The notes beneath the pieces were generated by a model that saw nothing but the letters and a program-made list of their open reading frames with translations, searched no databases and was not told the origin of the DNA. Below, piece by piece: positions 34,246 to 42,230 of a stretch of DNA of 64,000 bases. Made by a program: the position numbers and the translations under genes. Within the stretch, counting starts at the first letter, position 1. Each line of letters starts with the position of its first letter. Source of the stretch: Algoriphagus sp. (GTDB lineage Bacteria > Bacteroidota > Bacteroidia > Cytophagales > Cyclobacteriaceae); assembly GCA_018336015.1 (NCBI GenBank), contig JAGXQZ010000072.1, positions 1-64,000 on the forward strand, in the 5' to 3' direction.

Positions 34246-36963
34246 ATGAAAAAAACCACCCTTTTCTTGTTGAATCTGTTGATTCTTCCGCTTTGGCTAT
34301 TGGCCCAAAGTGTGCCTACCCCTAAATCTCACTTTGGGTTTAATGTGGGAGATCCATATATGCTTGCAAACTTTTCCCAAACCGAAGCTTATTTCAAAAA
34401 AGTGGATGCAGCTTCAGATCGGGTAAAATATACCAGCATCGGCAAGACTGAGTTTGGAAGGGAACAACCCATGTTGATCATTACAGCTCCCAAGAATTTT
34501 GCGCAGCTCGAGCGATACAAGGAAATATCCCAAAAACTGGGAAGAGCTGAAATCACCGAAGCTGAGGCCAAGGCACTTTCCAGAGAGGGAAAACCCATCG
34601 TTTGGATCGATGGCGGACTCCATGCCAACGAAGTAGTAGGGGCTCAGCAGTTGATCGAGACGCTCTATCATTTGGCTTCCAAAAATGATGAGGAAACGTT
34701 AAGGATTTTGGATGAAGTGATCATTCTTTTGGTTCACGTCAATCCCGATGGCATGGAAATCATGTCTGACTGGTACATGATGCATGAGGATAAAGCCAAG
34801 CGCAACAAGAATATCCCTGTGCTTTATCAGAAGTATGTAGGTCATGATAATAACCGGGATTTCTACATGAACAACATGAAGGAATCCACCAATATTTCCC
34901 TGCAGCAATATGTAGAGTGGCTTCCTCAGATTGTCTACAACCATCACCAAGCAGGCCCGGCTGGCACCGTGGTAGCAGGTCCCCCTTACCGAGATCCGTT
35001 TAATCATGTCTTTGATCCACTAATTATCACCAGTTTAGATGCGGTGGGTGCGGCTATGATCAATCGACTGCATGTAGAGGATAAACCGGGGTATACCCGA
35101 CTCGATGGTTCTGTCTTTTCCACGTGGTGGAATGGTGGATTGCGAACCACACCTTATTATCACAATATGATCGGGATCCTGACGGAGATTGTGGGTGATC
35201 CTTCTCCGTATTCTATCCCTTTGGTTCCGGATCGATTGATTCCAAATAATGGTACTCCCTACCCGGTGACTCCTGGTCCTTGGGCATTCCGTACCTCGAT
35301 AGATTATTCTGTATCGATGAACTATGCGATTTTGAATCATGCAGTGCGGCATGGGGATGAGTTGCTGTATAATTTTTACCTGATGGGTAAAAAGTCCATC
35401 GATCGAGGAAATACAGATACGTGGACTCGCTATCCAAAGTATGCCGCAGACATCCAAAAATCCTTTGACGCTACGCAAAAGAAGAAAGAGACTGAAGATG
35501 AGGATGCGGCCTATTTTGGATTTAGAGCGGGAGTTCCGGTGCAGTTTTATGACTCAGTCTATAAGAATCCTGCGAAAAGGGATCCGAGGGGCTATATCTT
35601 ATCCGCTGACCAGGCTGACTTTCCTACTGCCATCAAATTTTTAAATGCATTGATCAAATCCGGAGTCTTGGTTCACAAAGCCACAGCAGACTTTTCTGTG
35701 AATGGGAAGACCTATCCAAAAGGATCTTATATAGTCAAAACAGCCCAAGCATTCCGTCCGCATGTCTTGGATATGTTTGAGCCACAGGATCATCCTAACG
35801 ACTTCTTGTATCCGGGAGGCCCTCCGGTGAGACCTTACGATGCCGCCGGATGGACCTTGGCGTATCAAATGGGAGTAGAGGTAGACCGAATCATGGAAGG
35901 ATTTGACGGGCCTTTTGAACGAGTGGCCTATGGGCAGCTGCTGACCCCGGATCCTGCAACCCTCCCTGTTGCTTCCGGATATTTGCTTGACTCACGGGTA
36001 AATGATTCTTTCTTGGCTGTGAATGACCTTCTAAAGGCTAAGGTAAAAGTGTATCGCACACAATCCATGGTGTCGGGACTTCCAGCAGGGTCATTTTACA
36101 TTTCGGCCTCGGGTAAAAAGCAACTCGAAGCAGCGGCGAAGAACTATGGCGTAAAGCCTGTGGCAGCTAAAGGCTTGCCTTCGGGTGCCAAGGAAATCAA
36201 GCCATCCCGAATCGCCTTGTACGATTATTATGGTGGTTCTATGCCTTCCGGCTGGGTGAGATGGATGTTGGAGCAGTTTCACTTTGAGTTTACCCAGATC
36301 TTCCCAATGGAAATCGACGGGGGCAATCTCAATGCTAAATACGATGTGATCTTATTTATCGGCCCCGGTATGCCCGGTGCAGTTGGGGGATATGGTGCAG
36401 GAAGTCAGCCAAAGAAGGAGGATATCCCTGCCGAATACCATCACATGCTTGGAAGACTATCCGTGGATAAGTCTATTCCTCAGCTGAAATCCTTCTTGGA
36501 AAATGGCGGACAGATCGTAACCGTGGGTGCTGCGACTTCTTTGGCTACGCACCTCAAGCTTCCCGTGACCAATGCTTTGGTGGAAATCGTGGACGGTAAA
36601 GAAAAGTCCCTTACCGGAGATAAATACTACATTCCCGGAAGTGTGCTCGAGATGCAGGTAGACAACACGGCAGCGATCAATTTTGGAATGGGAGAAAAAG
36701 CAGATGTGCTGTTTAATAATAGCCCGGTCTTCAAACTTGCTCCTGAGGCGGGTTTGAAAGGTGTGAAGGCTTTGGCTTGGTTTGGTACTGAGCCTCCATT
36801 GAAAAGCGGTTGGGCTTGGGGACAGCAGTACCTGAAAAATGGTGTGGCTGCTTTTGAAGCGCAAGTGGGAAAAGGGAAGCTATATGCTTTCGGTCCGGAA
36901 ATCACGTTCCGAGGACAGTCGCATGGCACGTTCAAGATGCTGTTTAATGGTCTTTACAAGTAA
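34246..36963 (+). CDS. M14-family zinc carboxypeptidase-like protein, exported
   Basis: A 905-residue exported protein. Signal peptide KKTTLFLLNLLILPLWLLAQ; the ATG at 34246 begins it, and an in-frame start at 34207 is rejected. The M14 zinc motif HANE is in GGLHANEVVGAQ (about residue 125), the third ligand is in NHHQAG, and the general base Glu lies in ILTEIVGDPSP. The N-terminal half is the peptidase. The C-terminal half has a DUF/glutamine-amidotransferase-like fold (PSRIALYDYYGGSMPSGWV, FIGPGMPGAVGG), which is unusual. Substrate unknown; the zinc ligands appear intact, so it is probably active. Confidence 0.88.
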   Translation: MKKTTLFLLNLLILPLWLLAQSVPTPKSHFGFNVGDPYMLANFSQTEAYFKKVDAASDRVKYTSIGKTEFGREQPMLIITAPKNFAQLERYKEISQKLGRAEITEAEAKALSREGKPIVWIDGGLHANEVVGAQQLIETLYHLASKNDEETLRILDEVIILLVHVNPDGMEIMSDWYMMHEDKAKRNKNIPVLYQKYVGHDNNRDFYMNNMKESTNISLQQYVEWLPQIVYNHHQAGPAGTVVAGPPYRDPFNHVFDPLIITSLDAVGAAMINRLHVEDKPGYTRLDGSVFSTWWNGGLRTTPYYHNMIGILTEIVGDPSPYSIPLVPDRLIPNNGTPYPVTPGPWAFRTSIDYSVSMNYAILNHAVRHGDELLYNFYLMGKKSIDRGNTDTWTRYPKYAADIQKSFDATQKKKETEDEDAAYFGFRAGVPVQFYDSVYKNPAKRDPRGYILSADQADFPTAIKFLNALIKSGVLVHKATADFSVNGKTYPKGSYIVKTAQAFRPHVLDMFEPQDHPNDFLYPGGPPVRPYDAAGWTLAYQMGVEVDRIMEGFDGPFERVAYGQLLTPDPATLPVASGYLLDSRVNDSFLAVNDLLKAKVKVYRTQSMVSGLPAGSFYISASGKKQLEAAAKNYGVKPVAAKGLPSGAKEIKPSRIALYDYYGGSMPSGWVRWMLEQFHFEFTQIFPMEIDGGNLNAKYDVILFIGPGMPGAVGGYGAGSQPKKEDIPAEYHHMLGRLSVDKSIPQLKSFLENGGQIVTVGAATSLATHLKLPVTNALVEIVDGKEKSLTGDKYYIPGSVLEMQVDNTAAINFGMGEKADVLFNNSPVFKLAPEAGLKGVKALAWFGTEPPLKSGWAWGQQYLKNGVAAFEAQVGKGKLYAFGPEITFRGQSHGTFKMLFNGLYK

Positions 36964-36981
36964 AACCATTTTCAATACGGT

Positions 36982-37017
36982 AAAAAAGGTCTGGATTTTT
37001 CCAGACCTTTTTTTATT
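36982..37017. terminator. Terminator between M14 peptidase and hydrolase genes
   Basis: A 14-bp stem (36982-36995 with 37000-37013; core GGTCTGGA/TCCAGACC) with a TTTT loop and long T run. The A run at the other end may also serve the opposite strand. Confidence 0.88.
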
Positions 37018-37019
37018 TG

Positions 37020-37892
37020 TCACACCTTAAATTTCTCTTTTAGATAAGCTATCGCCATCCCGTAAGCTTCCTTACTGGCAGCTTCGTCATACTTTGGATT
37101 GCTTGGATTGGAAAATCCATGAACTGCCGGGAAGATTTTGTAAGTCAGTTTTTTGCCTGCTGTTTCCATGTTGGTAGCAAACTCCTTAATGACTGCTTCC
37201 GAGATGTACTGCTCAGTGGCAAAGAGACCCAATACATCCGAGTTCAGAGTTTTGAGTTTTTCTACATCCCGGACGGGCATGCCATAATAGATCACCGAGC
37301 CGAGATTTTGCTGCCCATTCAGTAAGGCGGATTTCAATGACCATGATCCACCAAAGCACCAGCCTACATTGGCAATTTTTGCTTTGGCTCCGGCTAGCTG
37401 ACGGGCACCTGCCACGATATTTTCCAAACGCGCTTCTTTTACACCCTGCATAAATTGGCCTGCTTCCTGTGGATTGGAAGTGACCTTTCCGTCATACATA
37501 TCCAAGGCTATTACATTTACTTTTCCTCCCAAGTCCTCATAGAAAACATCAGCTTGATGCTTGATGTGGTCATTGAGTCCCCACCACTCTTGGTAGACAA
37601 ACAGCCATTGGTCGGTAGGAGCAGTGGCGTTGATTACGTAACCTGAGCCGTTTTGGCCATCAGGGGTAGGAAAGGTGGTCATTGCTCCTTTTCCCTCAAA
37701 ATCAAAAGCGACTGGAGATGGGTGAAACGCAGCAAATCCCGGCGCGTTTACAAACTGGGCCATGTCGTCATTGTAAGAATGACATACTGTGATACCCGAA
37801 AATGGGTCATTGTTTTCTGGTAGATCGGCAGCCTTAGGCCAAAAAAACCAGCTAATCAGAAAAAGAATGAGGGATAGAATTGATTTGATCAT
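37020..37892 (-). CDS. Dienelactone hydrolase-family protein, membrane-anchored or exported
   Basis: 290 residues. An N-terminal hydrophobic segment (MIKSILSLILFLISWFFWP) is a signal anchor or uncleaved signal. An alpha/beta hydrolase follows with the DLH nucleophile Cys in VGWCFGGSWS (about residue 182) and a His in PAVHGFSNPSN. The aromatic segment YQEWWGLNDHI is typical of this family. The ATG at 37892 is chosen over one at 37943 because it starts the hydrophobic segment. The family acts on lactone-like esters; the physiological substrate here is unknown. Confidence 0.87.
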   Translation of the reverse strand: MIKSILSLILFLISWFFWPKAADLPENNDPFSGITVCHSYNDDMAQFVNAPGFAAFHPSPVAFDFEGKGAMTTFPTPDGQNGSGYVINATAPTDQWLFVYQEWWGLNDHIKHQADVFYEDLGGKVNVIALDMYDGKVTSNPQEAGQFMQGVKEARLENIVAGARQLAGAKAKIANVGWCFGGSWSLKSALLNGQQNLGSVIYYGMPVRDVEKLKTLNSDVLGLFATEQYISEAVIKEFATNMETAGKKLTYKIFPAVHGFSNPSNPKYDEAASKEAYGMAIAYLKEKFKV

Positions 37893-37954
37893 GAGTAAAT
37901 GGGTTAATTGGATGGAGAATGAAAAATTAACCATCGAATTCATAAATAGGTTTG

Positions 37955-38710
37955 ATGATTGACCAAAAGAATATGAATAGGGAGAATTACCACCACTATG
38001 TAGAAGCTGAACTCAGCCTTTGGCTGATGGAGGTAAAAAAGCCCCCTAGCTTCTTTGGTAAGATATCGAGTGGCATTCAGGGAAAGGTAAACTCTTGGAT
38101 TCCGGAGAAAGTGCACAAGGCGATTTCTGTGGCCATTGAAAACATGGTTAAGACCGTATTGGCTGGTTCAGATCTGGTGAAGCCCACTCCGAAGGCTTCG
38201 CTGACATTCATGGAGCGTGAACTCCTAGTGCGAAAAAGAATCAAATGGTTTCGAAACACAGCAAGTGCCGAGGGAGCAATTACCGGTGCTGGAGGGATTT
38301 TGCTGGGCTTGGCTGATTTTCCGGCCTTTCTCACGATCAAAATGAAATTGCTTTTTGATATCGCTTCGATTTATGGCCTTGATGCCAAATCGTATCAAGA
38401 GCGTCTCTTTTTACTTTATGTTTTTCAGTTAAGTTTTTCCAGTCAAAGCCGAAGAAATGACCTGATAGGATTGATCGAAAATTGGGATATGCATGTGTCA
38501 GACTTGCCAAAAGAGCTGACGGATTTTGATTGGAAGACTTTCCAGTTGGATTACCGCGATTACATTGATTTGGCCAAACTATTCCAATTGGTACCACTCA
38601 TTGGTGCGCCTGTTGGGGCAATCGCAAACTATAAGCTCACCGATCATCTTGGTCGGTACGCGATGAATTGCTATAGATTGAGAATGAAGGCTAAAGTTGA
38701 TGTGGGATAA
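37955..38710 (+). CDS. EcsC-family protein
   Basis: A 251-residue protein of the EcsC family, named after the last gene of the Bacillus ecs ABC operon. The segment AEGAITGAGGILLGLADFPAFLTIKMKLLFDIASIYG is the family core, with a hydrophobic part, and VPLIGAPVGAIANYKL the second hydrophobic part. Function not established. ATG at 37955 or 37973. Confidence 0.84.
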   Translation: MIDQKNMNRENYHHYVEAELSLWLMEVKKPPSFFGKISSGIQGKVNSWIPEKVHKAISVAIENMVKTVLAGSDLVKPTPKASLTFMERELLVRKRIKWFRNTASAEGAITGAGGILLGLADFPAFLTIKMKLLFDIASIYGLDAKSYQERLFLLYVFQLSFSSQSRRNDLIGLIENWDMHVSDLPKELTDFDWKTFQLDYRDYIDLAKLFQLVPLIGAPVGAIANYKLTDHLGRYAMNCYRLRMKAKVDVG

Positions 38711-38714
38711 AAAC

Positions 38715-38745
38715 AACAAAACCTCCCTTTTGAGGAGGTTTTGTT
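38715..38745. terminator. Terminator hairpin abutting the tRNA-Gln 3' end
   Basis: A perfect 12-bp stem AACAAAACCTCC (38715-38726) / GGAGGTTTTGTT (38734-38745). It can terminate the EcsC gene and, on the other strand, tRNA-Gln. Its outer arm overlaps the last two bases of the tRNA. Confidence 0.85.
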
Positions 38746-38816
38746 GATCCACTAGGGCTCGAACCTAGACTCTTCTGAACCAAAATCAGACGTGTTGCCA
38801 GTTACACCATGGATCA
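38744..38816 (-). tRNA. tRNA-Gln (anticodon TTG)
   Basis: The minus strand folds as a cloverleaf: acceptor TGATCCA with TGGATCA, a T-loop GTTCGAGC, and an anticodon stem TCTGA/TCAGA closing loop TTTTGGT, so the anticodon is TTG. The weak U1-A72 acceptor pair is an identity feature of bacterial tRNA-Gln. CCA is not encoded. About 73 nt; preceded by an excellent -7 box. Confidence 0.96.
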
Positions 38817-38855
38817 GTATTGAAAGAAAACACGTTCGTTTTCTTTAAAGTGTCA

Positions 38856-38886
38856 CAAAGGTAGATTTATGAGTTATTTTTTCCAA
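38856..38886 (-). promoter_or_regulatory. Promoter of tRNA-Gln
   Basis: The minus strand has TTG (38886-38884), a 20-base spacer, and TACCTTTG (38863-38856), a full TAnnTTTG match. The same TACCTTTG box stands before the SRP RNA. Confidence 0.75.
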
Positions 38887-39136
38887 GTGGCCTTGTAAAG
38901 ATTTTTTGCCCAAAAGGCTAATATCCTTGAATTCAGACAGAAAAAAATCATGATCAGACTGGGTTGTTTTTCTGGTTTTTGAAGAATCAATACTGTTTTA
39001 TGTGAGGATAAGATAGTTTGGAAATCGATTGAAATTTGTATTTTATCTAATTAAAAGCCTAATTATTTGCATTTTTTCAAACATTTATATTCTTTTGATA
39101 ATAAATTGAAAACTAAATCAACAAAATAATACACAA
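38887..39136. other. Gene-free AT-rich leader of the 80-residue gene
   Basis: The gap from the tRNA-Gln gene to the ATG at 39137 is 320 bases and holds the tRNA promoter at one end. The remaining 250 bases are AT-rich without an ORF, hairpin or exact TAnnTTTG box that I can support. It may hold the promoter of the 80-residue gene. Confidence 0.5.
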
Positions 39137-39379
39137 ATGGACGCAGTAAAAATTGAAAAAGTGGTGGCTGAAGTCATCGGTAAGTTGGAGAAAATCAAAG
39201 AAACTGAATTGGCTTCAGAATTAAGCTGGTGCTGGGTAAGTTTCCAAAATGATGGAAATCCGGTAGGTGTAATCGAAAAAGGAACTCTTGCCTTGGCGGC
39301 ATTTAAAGAAGCTAGAGAGAAAAACAGCAAAGCAGTAGCTAAAAAGCTGGTAGACGAATTGGAAAAAGCTTTGGCTTAA
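39137..39379 (+). CDS. 80-residue protein, unknown function
   Basis: Not recognised. Mostly helical and rich in Lys, Glu and Ala (VKIEKVVAEVIGKLEKIKETEL, KNSKAVAKKLVDELEKALA), around a central SWCWVSFQNDGNPVGVIEKG segment with two Trp and a Cys. No signal peptide or membrane segment. Its own terminator (39387-39412) and codon choice suggest a well-expressed small protein. The long AT-rich leader may hold the promoter. Confidence 0.72.
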   Translation: MDAVKIEKVVAEVIGKLEKIKETELASELSWCWVSFQNDGNPVGVIEKGTLALAAFKEAREKNSKAVAKKLVDELEKALA

Positions 39380-39386
39380 AACTAAA

Positions 39387-39420
39387 AAAGGCTCGCAGAG
39401 AAGCGAGCCTTTATTTTTTT
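39387..39420. terminator. Terminator between the 80-residue gene and rplI
   Basis: A perfect 10-bp stem AAAGGCTCGC (39387-39396) / GCGAGCCTTT (39403-39412) with a loop AGAGAA and a T run; the A run on the other side could serve rplI. Confidence 0.88.
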
Positions 39421-39433
39421 GGATGTGGAGGGA

Positions 39434-39877
39434 TTATTCTCCTACCACCACAAATTTCACTTTAGTTTTTACTTCCCTGTGAAGGTCAACGTCAGCGGTA
39501 AACTCACCGGCACCTTCTACAGGAACTGTAATTGCGATTTTCTTTCTATCGATTTCAAAGCCTTGGGTTGCCAAAGCATCTGAGATCTGAAGCGTCGTCA
39601 CTTTACCAAAGATTTTCCCTGAATCACCGATTTTTGCTTTGATTTCAAGAGTTACCTCTGCAAGTTTTGCTGCAATGTTTTCGGCTTCAGTTTTGATCTT
39701 TTCAGCTTTGTGAGCCGCCTGCTTGATGTTTTCAGCAAGGATCTTCTTGTTTGAATCAGTAGCAAGTACAGCGAAACCTTGAGGGATCAAGTAGTTTCTG
39801 CCATAGCCTGGCTTTACCTCTACCAAGTCATTTTTATATCCAAGACCTTTGATGTCTGTTTTTAGAATGATTTCCAT
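39434..39877 (-). CDS. rplI: 50S ribosomal protein L9
   Basis: 147 residues with the L9 N-terminal RNA-binding domain (IILKTDIKGLGYKNDLVEVKPGYGRNYLIPQGFA), a helical connector and a C-terminal domain (SGKIFGKVTTLQISDAL). Last gene of the rpsF-rpsR-rplI operon. Confidence 0.97.
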   Translation of the reverse strand: MEIILKTDIKGLGYKNDLVEVKPGYGRNYLIPQGFAVLATDSNKKILAENIKQAAHKAEKIKTEAENIAAKLAEVTLEIKAKIGDSGKIFGKVTTLQISDALATQGFEIDRKKIAITVPVEGAGEFTADVDLHREVKTKVKFVVVGE

Positions 39878-39916
39878 TTGTAATGATCTTTTTTGATTGA
39901 ACGATACAAGACCGAA

Positions 39917-40168
39917 TTATTTCAAACCATCGGTTACGAATGGCAACAAAGCCAAATGTCTTGCTTTCTTGATAGCCTGAGCTACTTTTCTCTGATACTT
40001 CGCAGAGTTACCGGTAAGTCTTCTAGGAAGGATTTTACCTTGCTCGTTTACGAATTTCAAAAGGAAGTTTGGATCCTTGTAGTCGATGTACTTGATTCCA
40101 TGCTTCTTGAAGCGGCAATACTTCTTTCTGATTTCGCCTCTGTTGATAGGTTCGTTTACTAGTGTCAT
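39917..40168 (-). CDS. rpsR: 30S ribosomal protein S18
   Basis: 83 residues with the S18 core [37 protein letters not shown]. Its ATG overlaps the rpsF stop by one base (TAATG), so the two are translationally coupled. No ssb gene lies between rpsF and rpsR, as is usual in Bacteroidota. Confidence 0.97.
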   Translation of the reverse strand: MTLVNEPINRGEIRKKYCRFKKHGIKYIDYKDPNFLLKFVNEQGKILPRRLTGNSAKYQRKVAQAIKKARHLALLPFVTDGLK

Positions 40169-40536
40169 TAGGCTTGCTCCTCCTTAGCTTCAGCTTTTTT
40201 GTTAAATTCTCCTTTTCTTCTTCTTTCGGCATACACGATAGCGTGCTTGTCCAATACAGTAGTAAGGAATCTCATCACTTTTTCATCACGTCTGAACTCC
40301 AGTTCAAACTTTCTGATGACGGTTGGATCAGCTTTGAACTCTACCAATACATAGAAACCCGTTGTCTTTTTTTCGATAGGATAAGCCATCTTCTTAAGAC
40401 CCCAGTTTTCCACATTGATCACATCTGCCCCCTCTTCTTTTAACAAGTTCACAAACTTGTCGACAGTATCCTTCATCTGAACATCAGATAAAACGGGAGT
40501 TAAAATGAATACCGTCTCGTAACTTCTTTGGAACAT
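40168..40536 (-). CDS. rpsF: 30S ribosomal protein S6
   Basis: 122 residues; core [13 protein letters not shown] and [20 protein letters not shown], with a charged C-terminal tail ([10 protein letters not shown]). First gene of the operon, directly behind a strong promoter at 40575-40606. Confidence 0.97.
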   Translation of the reverse strand: MFQRSYETVFILTPVLSDVQMKDTVDKFVNLLKEEGADVINVENWGLKKMAYPIEKKTTGFYVLVEFKADPTVIRKFELEFRRDEKVMRFLTTVLDKHAIVYAERRRKGEFNKKAEAKEEQA

Positions 40537-40574
40537 TTCTTAATGTGTTTTAGGAAATTTGAATAAACAGACCG

Positions 40575-40606
40575 CAAAAGTAGGGGAATCACCACTGTAT
40601 TCCAAA
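40575..40606 (-). promoter_or_regulatory. Promoter of rpsF-rpsR-rplI
   Basis: The minus strand has TTTG (40606-40603), a 20-base spacer and TACTTTTG (40582-40575). Full Bacteroidota -33/-7 arrangement; the ATG lies 39 bases after the -7 box. Confidence 0.78.
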
Positions 40607-40634
40607 TCCTTGCTGAAAATCAATTAGGAATAAA

Positions 40635-40661
40635 TGAAAAAGGCCTCCAAATAGGAGGCCT
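40635..40661 (-). terminator. Terminator of the coiled-coil gene
   Basis: A perfect 8-bp stem AGGCCTCC (40641-40648) / GGAGGCCT (40654-40661) with a T-rich tail on the minus strand. Confidence 0.8.
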
Positions 40662-40687
40662 CTGGTCATGTAATCAAATAGGATTGG

Positions 40688-41617
40688 TTATTTTACAGTG
40701 AAGGTTTTTGAACCCACTTGGTAGTTGTCTACGAAAAGCTTGATCTCGTGATTTCCTTTTGCATATTCGGAGCCTTTTTCATAATAAAACACCAGGCTCT
40801 GACCGGAATTATCAAAAATGATATCCTGCTTCACCGTGTAGAATTGTTCTTGTCCATTGATCATGAAAGTGCCTGAGCCTTTGGCTACATCAAATATTGG
40901 CTGGCTGTTTGGACCTAATACCTGTACGTAGACATTTCTAGGCCCTTTTTCAGCAACTTTATTGTCGGAGATTTTGAAGCTCACTTTTAATCTTTCGATT
41001 TGACGGTTTCTAAAATCTTTGGTAGTCTCTACACGCTCTTTGCCTCTTGAGTTTACTGCTGCAATTACAATATTTTCGGCCTTTAGCATAGAGGCTACAT
41101 CTACTTTGGCCTGCAGGTTTTGCTTTTGAATGTTAAGCTGTGCCACTTCCTCCTCAATTTGAGCCTGGGTGGTCTTGAGATCTTGGTTTTCTGAGAATAG
41201 TTGCTGGTTTGCAGCTCTCAACTCAAGGATTTCCTGATCTTTTTGTGCAATAAGGCCATTGAGGTTGTTGATTTTAGAATTCAAAGCTGATATTTCAGCA
41301 TTGCTACGCTGTTTTGAAGAGTTTCTTTCTGAGATCAGTTGGTCTCTCACTGCTTCTAGTGCTTTAACATCCCCACCGAGCTTTTCAATTTCTTGAATGC
41401 GTAAGTCTAGTTGATAGGTGACTGAGTCTAGTCTTCGATTCAATTCATTGTTTTCGGTGGATAAAAGGAGGATCTCCTCAGTCTTTTTGGTTCTATCCAC
41501 GTAGTCAGTGTACAGCTTAATACCGCTGATGATGACGAGCAAAACCAAAACAATGATGATGATATTCTTGCTTTGATCTTTTTTTTGATTGGATTCGTTT
41601 TCGAAATTAGAATTCAT
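40688..41617 (-). CDS. Membrane-anchored coiled-coil protein, unknown function
   Basis: 309 residues. One transmembrane helix (NIIIIVLVLLVIISGIKLY, about 18-36), a long coiled coil from about 45 to 175 (ILLLSTENNELNRRLDSV and other heptads), and a C-terminal beta-rich domain (VYVQVLGPNSQPIFDVAKG, GNHEIKLFVDNYQVG). It probably spans the inner membrane with the coiled coil in the periplasm or cytoplasm. Not assigned to a named family. It is divergent from the TPMT gene with a 25-base spacer. Confidence 0.8.
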   Translation of the reverse strand: MNSNFENESNQKKDQSKNIIIIVLVLLVIISGIKLYTDYVDRTKKTEEILLLSTENNELNRRLDSVTYQLDLRIQEIEKLGGDVKALEAVRDQLISERNSSKQRSNAEISALNSKINNLNGLIAQKDQEILELRAANQQLFSENQDLKTTQAQIEEEVAQLNIQKQNLQAKVDVASMLKAENIVIAAVNSRGKERVETTKDFRNRQIERLKVSFKISDNKVAEKGPRNVYVQVLGPNSQPIFDVAKGSGTFMINGQEQFYTVKQDIIFDNSGQSLVFYYEKGSEYAKGNHEIKLFVDNYQVGSKTFTVK

Positions 41618-41642
41618 AATTGTGAGTAAAAGGGCTTATGAG

Positions 41643-42230
41643 ATGTTGATTTTAGACGAAGAATTTTGGATTTCCAGATATGAAAATGGCTATACCGGAT
41701 GGGACCTTGGCTCTCCTTCTCCACCACTTTATCAATATCTTTGCCAAATTGAATCAAAGGAAATTGAGGTATTGATTCCGGGTGCAGGTAATGGCTACGA
41801 AGTAGTTGCAGCCTTAGAGTTGGGTATCAAAAATGTACATCTCCTAGATATTGCTTTAACTCCTATTGTTCAGTTTTTGAAAAGCAATCCCTTATTTCCC
41901 AAATCACAAGTTCATCATCAAGATTTTTTTGATCATGAAGGGAAGTACGATCTAATTCTTGAGCAAACTTTCTTTTGTGCGTTGGATCCAAGTCTAAGGT
42001 CATCCTATGCTAAAAAAATGCATCATTTGCTCAAGCCTGCCGGCAAGTTGGTGGGAGTACTTTTTGATCGTGAGTTTGCAGGTGGACCACCCTTCGGGGG
42101 AACGGCCAAGGAATATCAGGCCTATTTTTTACCATATTTTAAGATTGAGAAATTTGAGCCTTGCTATAATTCAGTCGGACCTCGCAAGGGATCCGAACTA
42201 TTTATGATAATGAAAAGGCTAGATGTCTAG
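41643..42230 (+). CDS. TPMT-family SAM methyltransferase
   Basis: 195 residues of the thiopurine methyltransferase family, with FWISRYENGYTGWDLGSPSP at the start, the SAM motif VLIPGAGNGYEV and FCALDPSLRSSYAKKM. Members methylate thiols, tellurite or selenite. The ATG at 41643 begins the family sequence; an in-frame start at 41589 would overlap the divergent gene. Its 3' end overlaps the converging methyltransferase by 12 bases. Confidence 0.86.
   Translation: MLILDEEFWISRYENGYTGWDLGSPSPPLYQYLCQIESKEIEVLIPGAGNGYEVVAALELGIKNVHLLDIALTPIVQFLKSNPLFPKSQVHHQDFFDHEGKYDLILEQTFFCALDPSLRSSYAKKMHHLLKPAGKLVGVLFDREFAGGPPFGGTAKEYQAYFLPYFKIEKFEPCYNSVGPRKGSELFMIMKRLDV

Noticed and set aside
37952-37954. TTG start of the EcsC gene
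   Set aside because: An ATG follows immediately at 37955, so the TTG is not needed.
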